Assembly: GCA_038207585.1 (NCBI GenBank)
Contig: JBBQZP010000030.1
Span: 1-44,380, forward strand
DNA: 44,380 nt
Direction of reading: 5' to 3'
Source of the DNA: JBBQZP01 sp038207585
GTDB taxonomy: Bacteria; Pseudomonadota; Alphaproteobacteria; Rhodobacterales; Rhodobacteraceae
Numbering within the stretch: the stretch's first letter is position 1; each line of letters begins with the position of its first letter. This document shows positions 33,174-42,094 of the stretch, one piece after another. The translations under genes were made by a program, and so were the position numbers. The notes below the pieces were generated by a model, which had not been told where the DNA came from, did not search any database, and was given only the letters and a program-made list of their open reading frames with translations.

Positions 33174-33258
33174 TGGTGCCCAGGAAAGGACTCGAACCTT
33201 CACACCTTGCGGCACACGGACCTGAACCGTGCGCGTCTACCAATTCCGCCACCTGGGC
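33174..33258 (-). tRNA. tRNA-Leu (anticodon CAG)
   Basis: This is an 85-nt tRNA with encoded CCA. The acceptor arms GCCCAGG and CCTGGGC pair perfectly, with discriminator A. GGCGGAATTGGTAGACGC is the typical class II leucine D-arm. The anticodon stem CACGG/CCGTG encloses loop TTCAGGT, giving anticodon CAG. A long variable arm and a T-arm with GGTTCGAGTCC follow. It decodes CUG, the major leucine codon in this high-GC genome. Confidence 0.97.
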
Positions 33259-33273
33259 AGGCGTCGTTCGGGC

Positions 33274-33302
33274 GATGTAATTGGGCCGCGCGGCACTGTC
33301 AA
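33274..33302 (-). promoter_or_regulatory. Sigma-70 promoter of tRNA-Leu
   Basis: On the minus strand a perfect -35 TTGACA (33297-33302), a 17-base spacer and TACATC (33274-33279) end 15 bases before the mature tRNA 5' end. The predicted transcription start near 33267 gives a short leader for RNase P to remove. Confidence 0.72.
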
Positions 33303-33410
33303 CGGGGCGTCTGCGCAATTTGCATCCCCGGTGTGGGAGCGGCGCAATTGTAACTTGTCGCACTCCGCCCCCAAATGTATGCAGACCCCGTAACACAGAA
33401 GGCTGGGCCG

Positions 33411-34394
33411 ATGAGCAAACTTGTCACCATCTACGGCGGTTCGGGATTTGTCGGGCGATATATTGCGCGGCGTCTGGCGAAAGACGGCTGGCGCATCCGC
33501 ATCGCCGTGCGCCGCCCGAATGAAGCGTTGTTCATGAAACCTTACGGCGCCGTCGGTCAGGTGGAGCCTGTGTTCTGCAACATCCGAGACGATGCATCCG
33601 TGCGCGCGGCGATGACCGGGGCCGATGCGGTGGTGAACTGCGTCGGCGTTCTGAACAGCCTTGGCCGCAACACGTTTGATTCGGTTCAGGCAGAAGGTGC
33701 GGGGCGCATTGCCCGGATCGCCGCCGAACAGGGCGTGCAAACCCTTGTGCAGCTTTCGGCAATCGGTGCGGATGCAGAATCCGACAGCGCTTATGCCCGC
33801 ACCAAGGCGGCGGGAGAGGCTGCGGTGCTGGAAGCCTTTCCAGGCGCCATGATCCTGCGCCCTTCGGTGGTTTTCGGGCCGGAGGACGAGTTTTTTAACC
33901 GCTTCGCCGGAATGGCGCGGATGGGTCCGATCCTGCCGGTTGTGGGGGCGGATACGAAATTCCAGCCGGTTTATGTGGATGACGTGGCGCAGGCTGCCGT
34001 CCTGGGGGTGGAAGGCCGCGCGCACGGGGTTTACGAGCTTGGCGGGCCGGATGTCGCCACCTTCCGCGATCTGATGCAGGGTATGCTGACCATCATCCAG
34101 CGCCGCAGGCTGGTGCTGAACCTGCCGTTCTTTGCCGCGAATATCATGGGCTTTGGTTTTGACATGTTGCAAACCGTGTCGGGCGGCTTGATCCCCAATG
34201 GCATGATCACCCGCGATCAGGTGAAGAACCTTGCGCGTGACAATGTGGTGGCCGACGGCGCGCAGGGCTTTGCTGCTCTGGGCATCCAACCCTCCGCGAT
34301 GGAAGCGGTGCTGCCCGAATACCTGTGGCGTTATCGCCCGTCGGGCCAATATGCCGCGATCAAGGATTCGGCCAAGAACCTGCGAAAGACCTGA
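33411..34394 (+). CDS. NDUFA9-like NAD(P)-binding protein (atypical SDR family)
   Basis: This 327-residue Rossmann-fold protein has the nucleotide-binding motif IYGGSGFVGRYIARRL (6-21), VVNCVGVLN, and the degraded catalytic segment SAYARTKAAGE. ILRPSVVFGPEDEFFNRFA and FQPVYVDDVAQA are also seen. This pattern is that of the complex I NDUFA9-like/NmrA-type atypical SDR group, whose bacterial role is unclear (possible complex I assembly or quinone metabolism). The start MSKLVTIYGG is chosen over an ATG 36 bases upstream because AAGG lies before it and conservation begins there. Two bases separate it from uppP, so the two are co-transcribed. Confidence 0.87.
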   Translation: MSKLVTIYGGSGFVGRYIARRLAKDGWRIRIAVRRPNEALFMKPYGAVGQVEPVFCNIRDDASVRAAMTGADAVVNCVGVLNSLGRNTFDSVQAEGAGRIARIAAEQGVQTLVQLSAIGADAESDSAYARTKAAGEAAVLEAFPGAMILRPSVVFGPEDEFFNRFAGMARMGPILPVVGADTKFQPVYVDDVAQAAVLGVEGRAHGVYELGGPDVATFRDLMQGMLTIIQRRRLVLNLPFFAANIMGFGFDMLQTVSGGLIPNGMITRDQVKNLARDNVVADGAQGFAALGIQPSAMEAVLPEYLWRYRPSGQYAAIKDSAKNLRKT

Positions 34395-34396
34395 TC

Positions 34397-35197
34397 TTGT
34401 CGGATACAATTATTGCGGGCGTTCTGGGCCTGATTGAAGGGCTGACCGAGTTTATCCCGGTGTCGTCAACCGGGCATTTGCTGCTGGCGGGCCACTTTCT
34501 GGGGTTCCAGTCGGCGGGCAAGACGTTCGAGGTGGTGATCCAGCTTGGCGCGGTTCTGGCGGTGCTGTCGGTTTATGCGGCAAAGCTTTGGACGGTTTTT
34601 TCGACCGCGCATCGCGACCCAAAGGCGATGCGGTTCGTCGTGGCCGTCTTGCTTGCGTTTGTGCCTGCGGTTTTCTTTGGCGTGCTGCTGCATGATTTCA
34701 TCAAGCGGGTGCTGTTTGAAAGCCCAATGCTGATTTCGATCATGCTGATCCTTGGTGGCATCGTTTTGCTGTTCGTCGACCGGATCGCCCCGCCCACTCG
34801 GCACGAAGATGCGATGGACCTGCCCTTGGGCACGGCGTTCAAGATCGGGTTCATTCAGTGTCTGGCACTGGTGCCCGGTGTCTCGCGGTCTGGGGCGACC
34901 ATCGTCGGCGCGCTGATGCTGGGGGCAAGTCGGCGGGCTGCGGCGGAGTTTTCGTTCTTTCTGTCAATGCCCACAATGGCCGGGGCTTTCGCCTATGACC
35001 TTTACAAGAACCGCGCTGTTCTGGACCTCAGCGCCTTGTCCGATATCGCCGTAGGTTTTGTTGTTGCCTTTATCGTTGCCGTTCTGGTTGTGCGATGGGT
35101 GCTGGATTTCGTGTCGCGGAATGGGTTTGCGGTGTTCGGCTGGTGGCGAATCATTGTGGGCACGGCGGCGATGGCCGCACTTCTGCTGGGATATTGA
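34397..35197 (+). CDS. uppP: Undecaprenyl-diphosphate phosphatase UppP (BacA)
   Basis: This 266-residue polytopic inner-membrane enzyme dephosphorylates undecaprenyl diphosphate and recycles the lipid carrier for peptidoglycan and surface polysaccharides. Motifs are GLIEGLTEFIPVSSTGHL (residues about 10-27, the Glu-rich catalytic loop) and PGVSRSGATI (about 165-174). At least seven hydrophobic spans are visible. The TTG at 34397 is taken as start. It lies two bases after the previous stop, and the first conserved residues (DTIIAGVLGLIEG) follow at once. A longer start at 34325 would overlap the upstream gene by 70 bases. Confidence 0.95.
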   Translation: MSDTIIAGVLGLIEGLTEFIPVSSTGHLLLAGHFLGFQSAGKTFEVVIQLGAVLAVLSVYAAKLWTVFSTAHRDPKAMRFVVAVLLAFVPAVFFGVLLHDFIKRVLFESPMLISIMLILGGIVLLFVDRIAPPTRHEDAMDLPLGTAFKIGFIQCLALVPGVSRSGATIVGALMLGASRRAAAEFSFFLSMPTMAGAFAYDLYKNRAVLDLSALSDIAVGFVVAFIVAVLVVRWVLDFVSRNGFAVFGWWRIIVGTAAMAALLLGY

Positions 35198-35201
35198 CCA
35201 G

Positions 35202-35302
35202 ATAGGGTATGCATGCTGACCTATATTTGATGAATTTGCACTGAATTCTTTATCGGGCATTAGAAATTCAAGCAAATAGGTAACTCATACTGACTTTTAT
35301 TC
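35202..35302 (+). promoter_or_regulatory. AT-rich gltD upstream region with direct repeats 74 bp apart
   Basis: The two copies start ATAGGGTATGCATGCTGAC (35202) and ATAGGTAACTCATACTGAC (35276). They match at about 20 of 27 positions, and their starts are 74 bases apart, close to seven helical turns. Between them TGAATT occurs at 35231 and 35242 (11 apart), with its inverse AATTCA at 35265. The region is much more AT-rich than its surroundings and must hold the gltD operon promoter. The exact -35/-10 is not clear. Confidence 0.4.
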
Positions 35303-35357
35303 CTGTGAAGTCCGCAGTAACAAGACGGCTACAGCAATTCCGCAACGAGGTGGCGTC

Positions 35358-36794
35358 TTGGCCCAGCAACGTATGCTTCAGTTCGTCACCGTCGAAAAGC
35401 AGACGCCCGAAAAGCGCCCGCCCGACCTGCGCGCGAATGATTTTCACGAGATCTACCGCGAGTTTGCCGCCCAGAAAGCCGCCGAACAGGCGGGCCGGTG
35501 CAGCCAGTGCGGCGTGCCCTTCTGCCAGACCCATTGCCCGCTGCACAACAACATCCCCGACTGGCTGCGGCTGACCGCCGAGGGCCGTCTGGAAGAAGCC
35601 TACGAGCTTTCCCAGGCCACCAACACCTTCCCCGAAATTTGCGGCCGCATCTGCCCGCAGGACCGGCTGTGCGAAGGCAATTGCGTGATCGAACAATCCG
35701 GCCACGGCACGGTGACGATTGGCGCTGTGGAAAAATACCTGACCGACATGGCCTGGGATCAGGGCTGGGTCAAACCGATCCGCCCGCATGCAGAACGCGC
35801 GGAATCGGTGGGCATCATCGGGGCCGGGCCGGGGGGCTTGGCTGCGGCGGATGTGCTGCGCCGTCGCGGGGTGCAGGTCACGGTTTATGACCGCTATGAT
35901 CGCGCGGGGGGGCTGCTGACCTATGGCATCCCCGGCTTCAAGCTGGAAAAACCCGTCGTCATGCAGCGCATTGCGCAGCTTGAGGATGCGGGCGTGCAAT
36001 TCGTGCTGAACTGCCGCGTGGGCGAGGATATCTCGTTTGATGCCATCCGTGGCCAGCATGATGCGGTGCTGATCGCGACGGGCGTCTACAAGGCCCGCGA
36101 CATGGCCGTGCCGGGGGTCGGGGCCATGGGCGTTGTCGCTGCGCTCGATTTCCTGACCGCATCCAACCGCAAAAGCTTTGGCGACGAGGTCGAGGCGTTC
36201 GACAATGGCGCGCTTGATGCAAAAGGCAAACGCGTCGTTGTCATCGGTGGCGGCGATACGGCCATGGATTGCGTGCGCACCGCCGTGCGGCAAGGTGCGG
36301 TTTCCGTGAAATGCCTCTACCGCCGCGATCGTGCGAACATGCCCGGATCAATGCGCGAAGTTGCCAATGCCGAGGAAGAGGGCGTTGAATTCGTATGGCT
36401 GACCGCACCCCGCGCCTTCACGGGCGGTGATGTCGTCGAAGGCGTGATGGTGCAAAAGATGCGCCTTGGCGCCGCCGACCAGACTGGCCGTCAAGTGCCC
36501 GAACTGATTGAAGGCGCCGATTACGTCGAACCCGCTGACCTTGCGATCATGGCATTGGGGTTCGAGCCTGAGGCGTTGCCGACCCTGTGGGGCGTCCCCG
36601 ATCTGACCGTCTCCCGCTGGGGCACCATCCGCGCAGATTTCGGCACCCACGCGACCAGTATCCCCGGCGTCTATGCCGCTGGCGATATCGTGCGGGGGGC
36701 AAGCCTTGTCGTCTGGGCCATCCGCGATGGGCGAGAGGCGGCTGATGCGATCCTGTCCTACATCGCGCAACCCGCAAGCGTGGCAGCGGAATGA
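35358..36794 (+). CDS. gltD: Glutamate synthase (NADPH) small subunit
   Basis: This 478-residue subunit feeds electrons from NADPH through FAD and Fe-S clusters to GltB. The N-terminal ferredoxin-like part has two Cys groups, C48/C51/C56/C60 (CSQCGVPFCQTHC) and C95/C99/C105/C109 (ICGRICPQDRLCEGNC). The FAD-binding motif GIIGAGPGGLAAAD (near 152) and the NADPH-binding motif VVVIGGGDTAMD follow. A final AAGDIVRGASLVVWAI segment is near the FAD site. The start is TTG with GAGG upstream; an ATG five codons on lacks a ribosome site. The stop overlaps the next gene by four bases. Notably gltD precedes gltB here, with another gene between them. Confidence 0.97.
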   Translation: MAQQRMLQFVTVEKQTPEKRPPDLRANDFHEIYREFAAQKAAEQAGRCSQCGVPFCQTHCPLHNNIPDWLRLTAEGRLEEAYELSQATNTFPEICGRICPQDRLCEGNCVIEQSGHGTVTIGAVEKYLTDMAWDQGWVKPIRPHAERAESVGIIGAGPGGLAAADVLRRRGVQVTVYDRYDRAGGLLTYGIPGFKLEKPVVMQRIAQLEDAGVQFVLNCRVGEDISFDAIRGQHDAVLIATGVYKARDMAVPGVGAMGVVAALDFLTASNRKSFGDEVEAFDNGALDAKGKRVVVIGGGDTAMDCVRTAVRQGAVSVKCLYRRDRANMPGSMREVANAEEEGVEFVWLTAPRAFTGGDVVEGVMVQKMRLGAADQTGRQVPELIEGADYVEPADLAIMALGFEPEALPTLWGVPDLTVSRWGTIRADFGTHATSIPGVYAAGDIVRGASLVVWAIRDGREAADAILSYIAQPASVAAE

Positions 36795-37504
36795 TGCGCG
36801 GGGCGTTCGCTTTGTTGCGGGCGTCAGCCCTGAGTCTGGCGGCCAGCCCCGCCGCAGCCCTTGGCAATTTCACCCCGCCCGAAGGCTGTACGGCATACCT
36901 TACCGTCCAGTCCAAGCAATGCCGCGTATCAAACCACTATACCTGCGCCGCCGATACGCCCGGCGACAAATGGCGTGCTGATTTTGATCAGCAGGGGCCG
37001 TTTTTTCTGAGCAAGATCGACGCTGAGGCACAATGGCTGGAAAGCTATGAGCTGAACCCCGAGGTCAAGCAGACGCTGGACCCCAACCCCGAAGACCCCG
37101 CGTCCTTCACCGATCTTCTGGGCGGCAATGACAGCTTTGCCTTTGGCCTTTCCAAATCCGACGGCCAGCGCAGCCTTGTCACAGGCTATGACCGCCTGAC
37201 CGGCGAAAGCGTCATCATCGACGGCGTAACGCTGCAACAGACCGAGTTCAAATACACCGAAACCAGCATCGGCGGCACCGTTCTGCGCCAAGGGCGCGGC
37301 CACGAATACATAAGCCCCGAATGGCGGATGTTTTTCGCAGGCCCCGGCGAATCCGATTTTGGCGATGGCCGCTGGCTGCCCGGCGACGGCAGCCCAATGC
37401 AGTTCATCAACCCCGGCGAGGAAGGCTTTGGTGCCACCGAACCGATCTTCGATTGCGACGCCGTTCTATCCTCCTATCCCGTTCCTGAAAGGGCCGCCCA
37501 ATGA
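36791..37504 (+). CDS. Uncharacterised exported protein between gltD and gltB
   Basis: This 237-residue protein has a probable signal peptide (LLRASALSLAASPAAALGNF, cleavage near 24). The mature part has four cysteines, three close together (EGCTAYL, KQCRVSN, YTCAADT) and one near the end (IFDCDAV), suggesting disulfides in the periplasm. Other strings are DKWRADFDQQGPFFLSKID, SKSDGQRSLVTGYDRLTGE and SPEWRMFFAGPG. I do not recognise the family. Overlapping ATGA junctions with both gltD and gltB show it is translated as part of the operon. Its exported nature contrasts with the cytoplasmic glutamate synthase, so a functional link is unproven. Confidence 0.72.
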   Translation: MMRGAFALLRASALSLAASPAAALGNFTPPEGCTAYLTVQSKQCRVSNHYTCAADTPGDKWRADFDQQGPFFLSKIDAEAQWLESYELNPEVKQTLDPNPEDPASFTDLLGGNDSFAFGLSKSDGQRSLVTGYDRLTGESVIIDGVTLQQTEFKYTETSIGGTVLRQGRGHEYISPEWRMFFAGPGESDFGDGRWLPGDGSPMQFINPGEEGFGATEPIFDCDAVLSSYPVPERAAQ

Positions 37505-40500
37505 CCGTTTATGATGATGCCTGGGTCAAAGCCGAAGAAGCCAAGCGCGCCTGGCTGGATGCCAACGGTCTTTACAAGACCGAGGATGAGCATGCGTCCT
37601 GCGGCGTGGGTCTGGTTGTGGCCATTTCAGGCAAGCCAAGCCGCCGGGTGGTGGAAAACGGGATCAATGCGCTGAAGGCCGTGTGGCACCGGGGCGCGGT
37701 GGATGCCGACGGCAAAACCGGCGACGGAGCGGGCATTCATGTGCAGATCCCGGTGCGGTTCTTTTATGATCAGGTCCGCCGCACGGGGCATGAGGCGGAT
37801 ACCAGCAAGCTGATCGCCGTGGGGCAGGTGTTCCTGCCGCGCACCGATTTCGCCGCACAGGAACGCTGCCGCACGATTGTGGAATCCGAAGTGCTGCGGA
37901 TGGGGCATTACATTTACGGCTGGCGGCATGTGCCGGTGGAAACGTCGGTTCTGGGCGACAAGGCCAATGCAACCCGCCCCGAGATCGAGCAGATCCTGAT
38001 CCGCTGCGACAAGGATATTGATGACGAGGCGTTTGAGCGCGAGTTGTACATCATCCGCCGCCGTATCGAAAAGGCTGCTTTGGCCGCGCAAATTCAGGGC
38101 CTGTATCTTTGCAGCCTGTCGTGCCGCAGCATCATCTACAAGGGCATGATGCTGGCCGAACAGGTGGCCGTGTTCTACCCCGACCTGATGGATGAACGGT
38201 TTGAGAGCGCCTTTGCGATCTATCACCAGCGCTATTCGACCAACACGTTTCCGCAATGGTGGCTGGCCCAGCCCTTCCGCATGCTGGCCCATAATGGCGA
38301 GATCAATACGCTGAAAGGCAACATCAACTGGATGAAAAGCCACGAGATCCGCATGGCCTCCAACAACTTTGGCGAGGCGGCCGAGGATATCAAGCCGATC
38401 ATCCCGGCGGGCACGTCGGATTCGGGCGCGCTGGATGCGGTGTTCGAGGTGATGGTGCGTTCGGGCCGCTCGGCCCCCATGACCAAGACGATGCTGGTGC
38501 CCGAGGCGTGGTCAAAGGCCACCACCGACATGCCGCAGGAATGGGCCGACATGTACGCCTATTGCAACGCAGTGATGGAGCCTTGGGATGGCCCCGCCGC
38601 CCTTGCGATGACCGATGGCCGCTGGGTCTGCGGCGGGCTTGATCGCAACGGTTTGCGCCCGATGCGCTATGTCATCACCGGTGACGGCTTGCTGATTGCA
38701 GGGTCCGAGGCCGGGATGGTGCCGGTAGATGAGGCGACAGTGCGCGAAAAGGGCGCGCTCGGGCCGGGGCAGATGATTGCCGTCGACATGAAGAAGGGCA
38801 AACTTTTCCACGACGCCGCGCTGAAAGACAAGCTGGCCGCTGCATTGCCCTTTGGCGACTGGATCGAAAAGGTCACCGACCTGAACGCGCTTTTGCGCGA
38901 TGTGCCGGAAACCGCGCTGTTTTCCGGTGCCGATCTGCGCCGCCGCCAGATTGCGGCGGGCTATACGGTGGAGGAGTTGGAGCAGGTTCTGGCCCCGATG
39001 GCCGAGGACGGCAAGGAAATGATCGCTTCGATGGGCGATGATACGCCCGCCGCCGTGCTGTCGTCGGTCTACCGCCCGCTGAGCCATTTCTTCCGCCAGC
39101 AGTTTTCGCAGGTGACGAACCCGCCGATTGACTCACTCCGCGAGGCGCGGGTGATGAGCCTGAAGACCCGCTTCGGCAACCTGAAGAACATGCTGGACGA
39201 AAACTCCAGCCAGACGGAAATTCTGGTGCTGGAAAGCCCGTTTATAGCCAATGCCGAATTTGACGTGATGGTGCGCCAGTTCGGCGCACAGGTGTCGTTT
39301 ATCGACTGCACCTTTGCGGCAGGCGGCGGGCAGGACGATCTGCGGCAGGGGCTGGAGCGTATCCGGGCCGAGGCGGAAGACGCCGTGCGCTCAGGCGCGG
39401 GCCATCTGGTGCTGACGGATGAGCATCAGGGGCCGGACCGCGTTGCCATGCCGATGATCCTGGCCGCCAGTGCGGTGCATTCGGGGCTAACCCGCAAGGG
39501 CCTGCGCACCTTTACCAGTGTGAATGTGCGGTCTGCCGAATGTATTGACCCACATTATTTCGCGGTGCTGATCGGCTGTGGGGCAACCACGGTGAACGCC
39601 TATCTTGCGCAGGATTCCATTGCCGACCGGATCAATCGCGGCCTGATCGACGGCACCCTGACCGACGCGATGCGCCGCTACCGCGATGCGATTGACGCGG
39701 GGCTTTTGAAAATCATGTCGAAGATGGGGATTTCGGTTCTGTCGTCCTATCGCGGCGGCCTGAACTTCGAGGCGGTAGGGTTAAGCCGCGCCATGGTGGC
39801 TGAATATTTCCCCGGCATGAACTCGCGGATTTCCGGGATCGGGGTTTCGGGCATCCAGCGCAAGGTTGAGGAAGTTCACGTCAAGGGCTGGCGCGGCGGC
39901 AGCGATGTGCTGCCCATCGGTGGCTTCTACAAGGCGCGGCGGTCGGGTGAAAAGCACGCCTGGGAAGCGCAGACCATGCACATGCTGCAATCGGCCTGTG
40001 ACCGGGCGAGTTATGACCTGTGGCAGCAGTATTCGGCGGCGATGCGGTCCAACCCGCCGATCCATTTGCGCGATCTGATGGACATCAAGGCGCTGGGCAA
40101 ACCCGTGGCGATTGAAGAGGTGGAAAGCATCACCTCGATCCGCAAACGCTTTGTCACGCCGGGGATGAGCCTTGGGGCACTGGGGCCGGAAGCACATAAA
40201 ACCCTGAACGTCGCGATGAACCGCATTGGTGCCAAATCCGATAGCGGCGAGGGTGGCGAAGACCCTGCGCATTTCCTGCCCGAAGCCAATGGCGACAATC
40301 CGTCGGCGAAGATCAAGCAGGTCGCATCCGGGCGGTTCGGGGTGACGGCGGAATATCTGAACGCCTGCGAGGAGTTGGAGATCAAGGTCGCACAGGGTGC
40401 CAAACCCGGCGAGGGAGGGCAGTTGCCGGGCATGAAAGTGACCGAGCTGATCGCGCGTCTGCGCCATTCGACCAAGGGGGTCACGCTGATCAGCCCCCCG

Positions 40501-42036
40501 CCGCACCACGATATCTATTCGATCGAGGATCTGGCGCAGCTTATCTACGACCTCAAACAGATCAACCCGCGCGCCAAGGTGACGGTCAAGCTGGTCTCCT
40601 CCAGCGGGGTAGGCACGATTGCGGCGGGCGTGGCCAAGGCCAAAGCCGATATCATCCTGATTTCGGGCCATAACGGCGGCACCGGGGCGTCACCTGCGAC
40701 ATCCATCAAATACGCGGGCCTGCCGTGGGAAATGGGCCTGACCGAGGCGCATCAGGTTTTGTCGATGAACAACCTGCGCGAACGCGTGACCCTGCGCACC
40801 GATGGGGGCCTTCGCACGGGCCGTGATATCGTGATGGCGGCAATGATGGGGGCCGAAGAATACGGCATCGGCACCGCCGCCCTGATCGCGATGGGCTGCA
40901 TCATGGTGCGTCAGTGCCAGTCCAACACCTGCCCGGTGGGGGTCTGCACGCAGAACGAGGCGCTGCGGGCGAAATTCACCGGCACAGCGGACAAAGTGGT
41001 GAACCTGATCACCTTCTATGCGCAGGAGGTGCGGGAAATTCTGGCCAGCATCGGCGCGCGGTCGATGGATGAGATCATCGGGCGGGCGGATTTGCTGTCA
41101 CAGGTTTCGCGCGGTTCGGCGCATCTGGATGATCTGGACCTGAACCCGATGCTGATCACGGTCGACGCCAACAAGATCACCTATGATCGCACGCGGCCGC
41201 GCAATGCCGTGCCCGATACGCTAGACGCCGAGATTGTGAAAGACGGCGCGCGGTTCTTTGAAGATGGCGAGAAGATGCAGCTTTCCTATGCCGTGCGCAA
41301 CACGCACCGCACCATCGGCACGCGGGCGTCCAGTCACATCGTCAAACGGTTCGGGATGCGCAACCAGTTGCAGCCTGATCACCTGACGGTCAAGCTGACC
41401 GGATCATGCGGGCAATCGCTGGGCGCGTTTGCGGCGCGCGGGTTGAAGCTGGAAGTGATGGGCGATGCCAATGACTATGTCGGCAAGGGCCTGTCGGGCG
41501 GGCTGATCGTGGTGCGCCCGCAGATGAACTCGCCGCTTGTGGCTTCGGAAAATACGATCATCGGCAACACCGTGCTTTACGGGGCCACGGCGGGGCAATT
41601 GTTCGCCGCAGGTCGCGCGGGGGAACGCTTTGCCGTGCGAAATTCCGGCGCGCAGGTGGTGATCGAGGGGTGTGGCACCAATGGTTGCGAATACATGACC
41701 GGCGGTGTCGCGGTGATTTTGGGCCGGATCGGGGCAAACTTCGGGGCGGGTATGACGGGCGGGATGGCCTATCTTTATGATCCCGACGGGGTGGCCGAGG
41801 ATTTCATCAATGCCGAAAGCCTTGTCACCTGCGCCGTCGGCCATTCGCATTGGGAAGCGCAGTTGCGCACTCTGATCGAACGGCACGCGGCGGAAACCGG
41901 CAGCCTGAAGGCCAGCGCAATTCTGGCGGACTGGGCAACGGAACGGGTGAATTTCCTGCAGGTCTGCCCCAAGGAGATGCTGGTTCATCTGCCGCATCCG
42001 CTTAGCGACGAGCGGCAGGCAGTTCCGGCGGAATAG
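37501..42036 (+). CDS. gltB: Glutamate synthase (NADPH) large subunit
   Basis: This 1511-residue enzyme transfers the glutamine amide to 2-oxoglutarate, giving two glutamates; with glutamine synthetase it forms the main ammonia assimilation route. After a 33-residue propeptide, HASCGVGL exposes Cys34 as the expected N-terminal nucleophile of the class II amidotransferase domain. A central domain follows, then the FMN-binding synthase barrel (about 830-1200). The [3Fe-4S] cluster ligands C1133, C1139 and C1144 lie in GCIMVRQCQSNTCPVG. The C-terminal beta-helix (GXGXG domain) ends the protein. The start overlaps the preceding exported-protein gene by four bases. Complete and of normal length. 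Confidence 0.98.
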   Translation: MTVYDDAWVKAEEAKRAWLDANGLYKTEDEHASCGVGLVVAISGKPSRRVVENGINALKAVWHRGAVDADGKTGDGAGIHVQIPVRFFYDQVRRTGHEADTSKLIAVGQVFLPRTDFAAQERCRTIVESEVLRMGHYIYGWRHVPVETSVLGDKANATRPEIEQILIRCDKDIDDEAFERELYIIRRRIEKAALAAQIQGLYLCSLSCRSIIYKGMMLAEQVAVFYPDLMDERFESAFAIYHQRYSTNTFPQWWLAQPFRMLAHNGEINTLKGNINWMKSHEIRMASNNFGEAAEDIKPIIPAGTSDSGALDAVFEVMVRSGRSAPMTKTMLVPEAWSKATTDMPQEWADMYAYCNAVMEPWDGPAALAMTDGRWVCGGLDRNGLRPMRYVITGDGLLIAGSEAGMVPVDEATVREKGALGPGQMIAVDMKKGKLFHDAALKDKLAAALPFGDWIEKVTDLNALLRDVPETALFSGADLRRRQIAAGYTVEELEQVLAPMAEDGKEMIASMGDDTPAAVLSSVYRPLSHFFRQQFSQVTNPPIDSLREARVMSLKTRFGNLKNMLDENSSQTEILVLESPFIANAEFDVMVRQFGAQVSFIDCTFAAGGGQDDLRQGLERIRAEAEDAVRSGAGHLVLTDEHQGPDRVAMPMILAASAVHSGLTRKGLRTFTSVNVRSAECIDPHYFAVLIGCGATTVNAYLAQDSIADRINRGLIDGTLTDAMRRYRDAIDAGLLKIMSKMGISVLSSYRGGLNFEAVGLSRAMVAEYFPGMNSRISGIGVSGIQRKVEEVHVKGWRGGSDVLPIGGFYKARRSGEKHAWEAQTMHMLQSACDRASYDLWQQYSAAMRSNPPIHLRDLMDIKALGKPVAIEEVESITSIRKRFVTPGMSLGALGPEAHKTLNVAMNRIGAKSDSGEGGEDPAHFLPEANGDNPSAKIKQVASGRFGVTAEYLNACEELEIKVAQGAKPGEGGQLPGMKVTELIARLRHSTKGVTLISPPPHHDIYSIEDLAQLIYDLKQINPRAKVTVKLVSSSGVGTIAAGVAKAKADIILISGHNGGTGASPATSIKYAGLPWEMGLTEAHQVLSMNNLRERVTLRTDGGLRTGRDIVMAAMMGAEEYGIGTAALIAMGCIMVRQCQSNTCPVGVCTQNEALRAKFTGTADKVVNLITFYAQEVREILASIGARSMDEIIGRADLLSQVSRGSAHLDDLDLNPMLITVDANKITYDRTRPRNAVPDTLDAEIVKDGARFFEDGEKMQLSYAVRNTHRTIGTRASSHIVKRFGMRNQLQPDHLTVKLTGSCGQSLGAFAARGLKLEVMGDANDYVGKGLSGGLIVVRPQMNSPLVASENTIIGNTVLYGATAGQLFAAGRAGERFAVRNSGAQVVIEGCGTNGCEYMTGGVAVILGRIGANFGAGMTGGMAYLYDPDGVAEDFINAESLVTCAVGHSHWEAQLRTLIERHAAETGSLKASAILADWATERVNFLQVCPKEMLVHLPHPLSDERQAVPAE

Positions 42037-42043
42037 CATGAAG

Positions 42044-42072
42044 GCGGGGGGCGGCGCTTGACCGCCCCCCGC
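42044..42072 (+). terminator. Terminator-like hairpin after gltB
   Basis: GCGGGGGGCGG (42044-42054) and CCGCCCCCCGC (42062-42072) form a perfect 11-bp stem with a seven-base loop, eight bases after the gltB stop. The U-tract is poor (GTTTT appears nine bases on), so readthrough into mtgA is possible. Confidence 0.6.
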
Positions 42073-42094
42073 GCTTCGTGGTTTTGCTGACCGC

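Noticed and set aside
34325..34396. Longer ATG start for uppP
   Set aside because: It would overlap the upstream gene by 70 bases, and the added residues do not resemble the UppP N-terminus.
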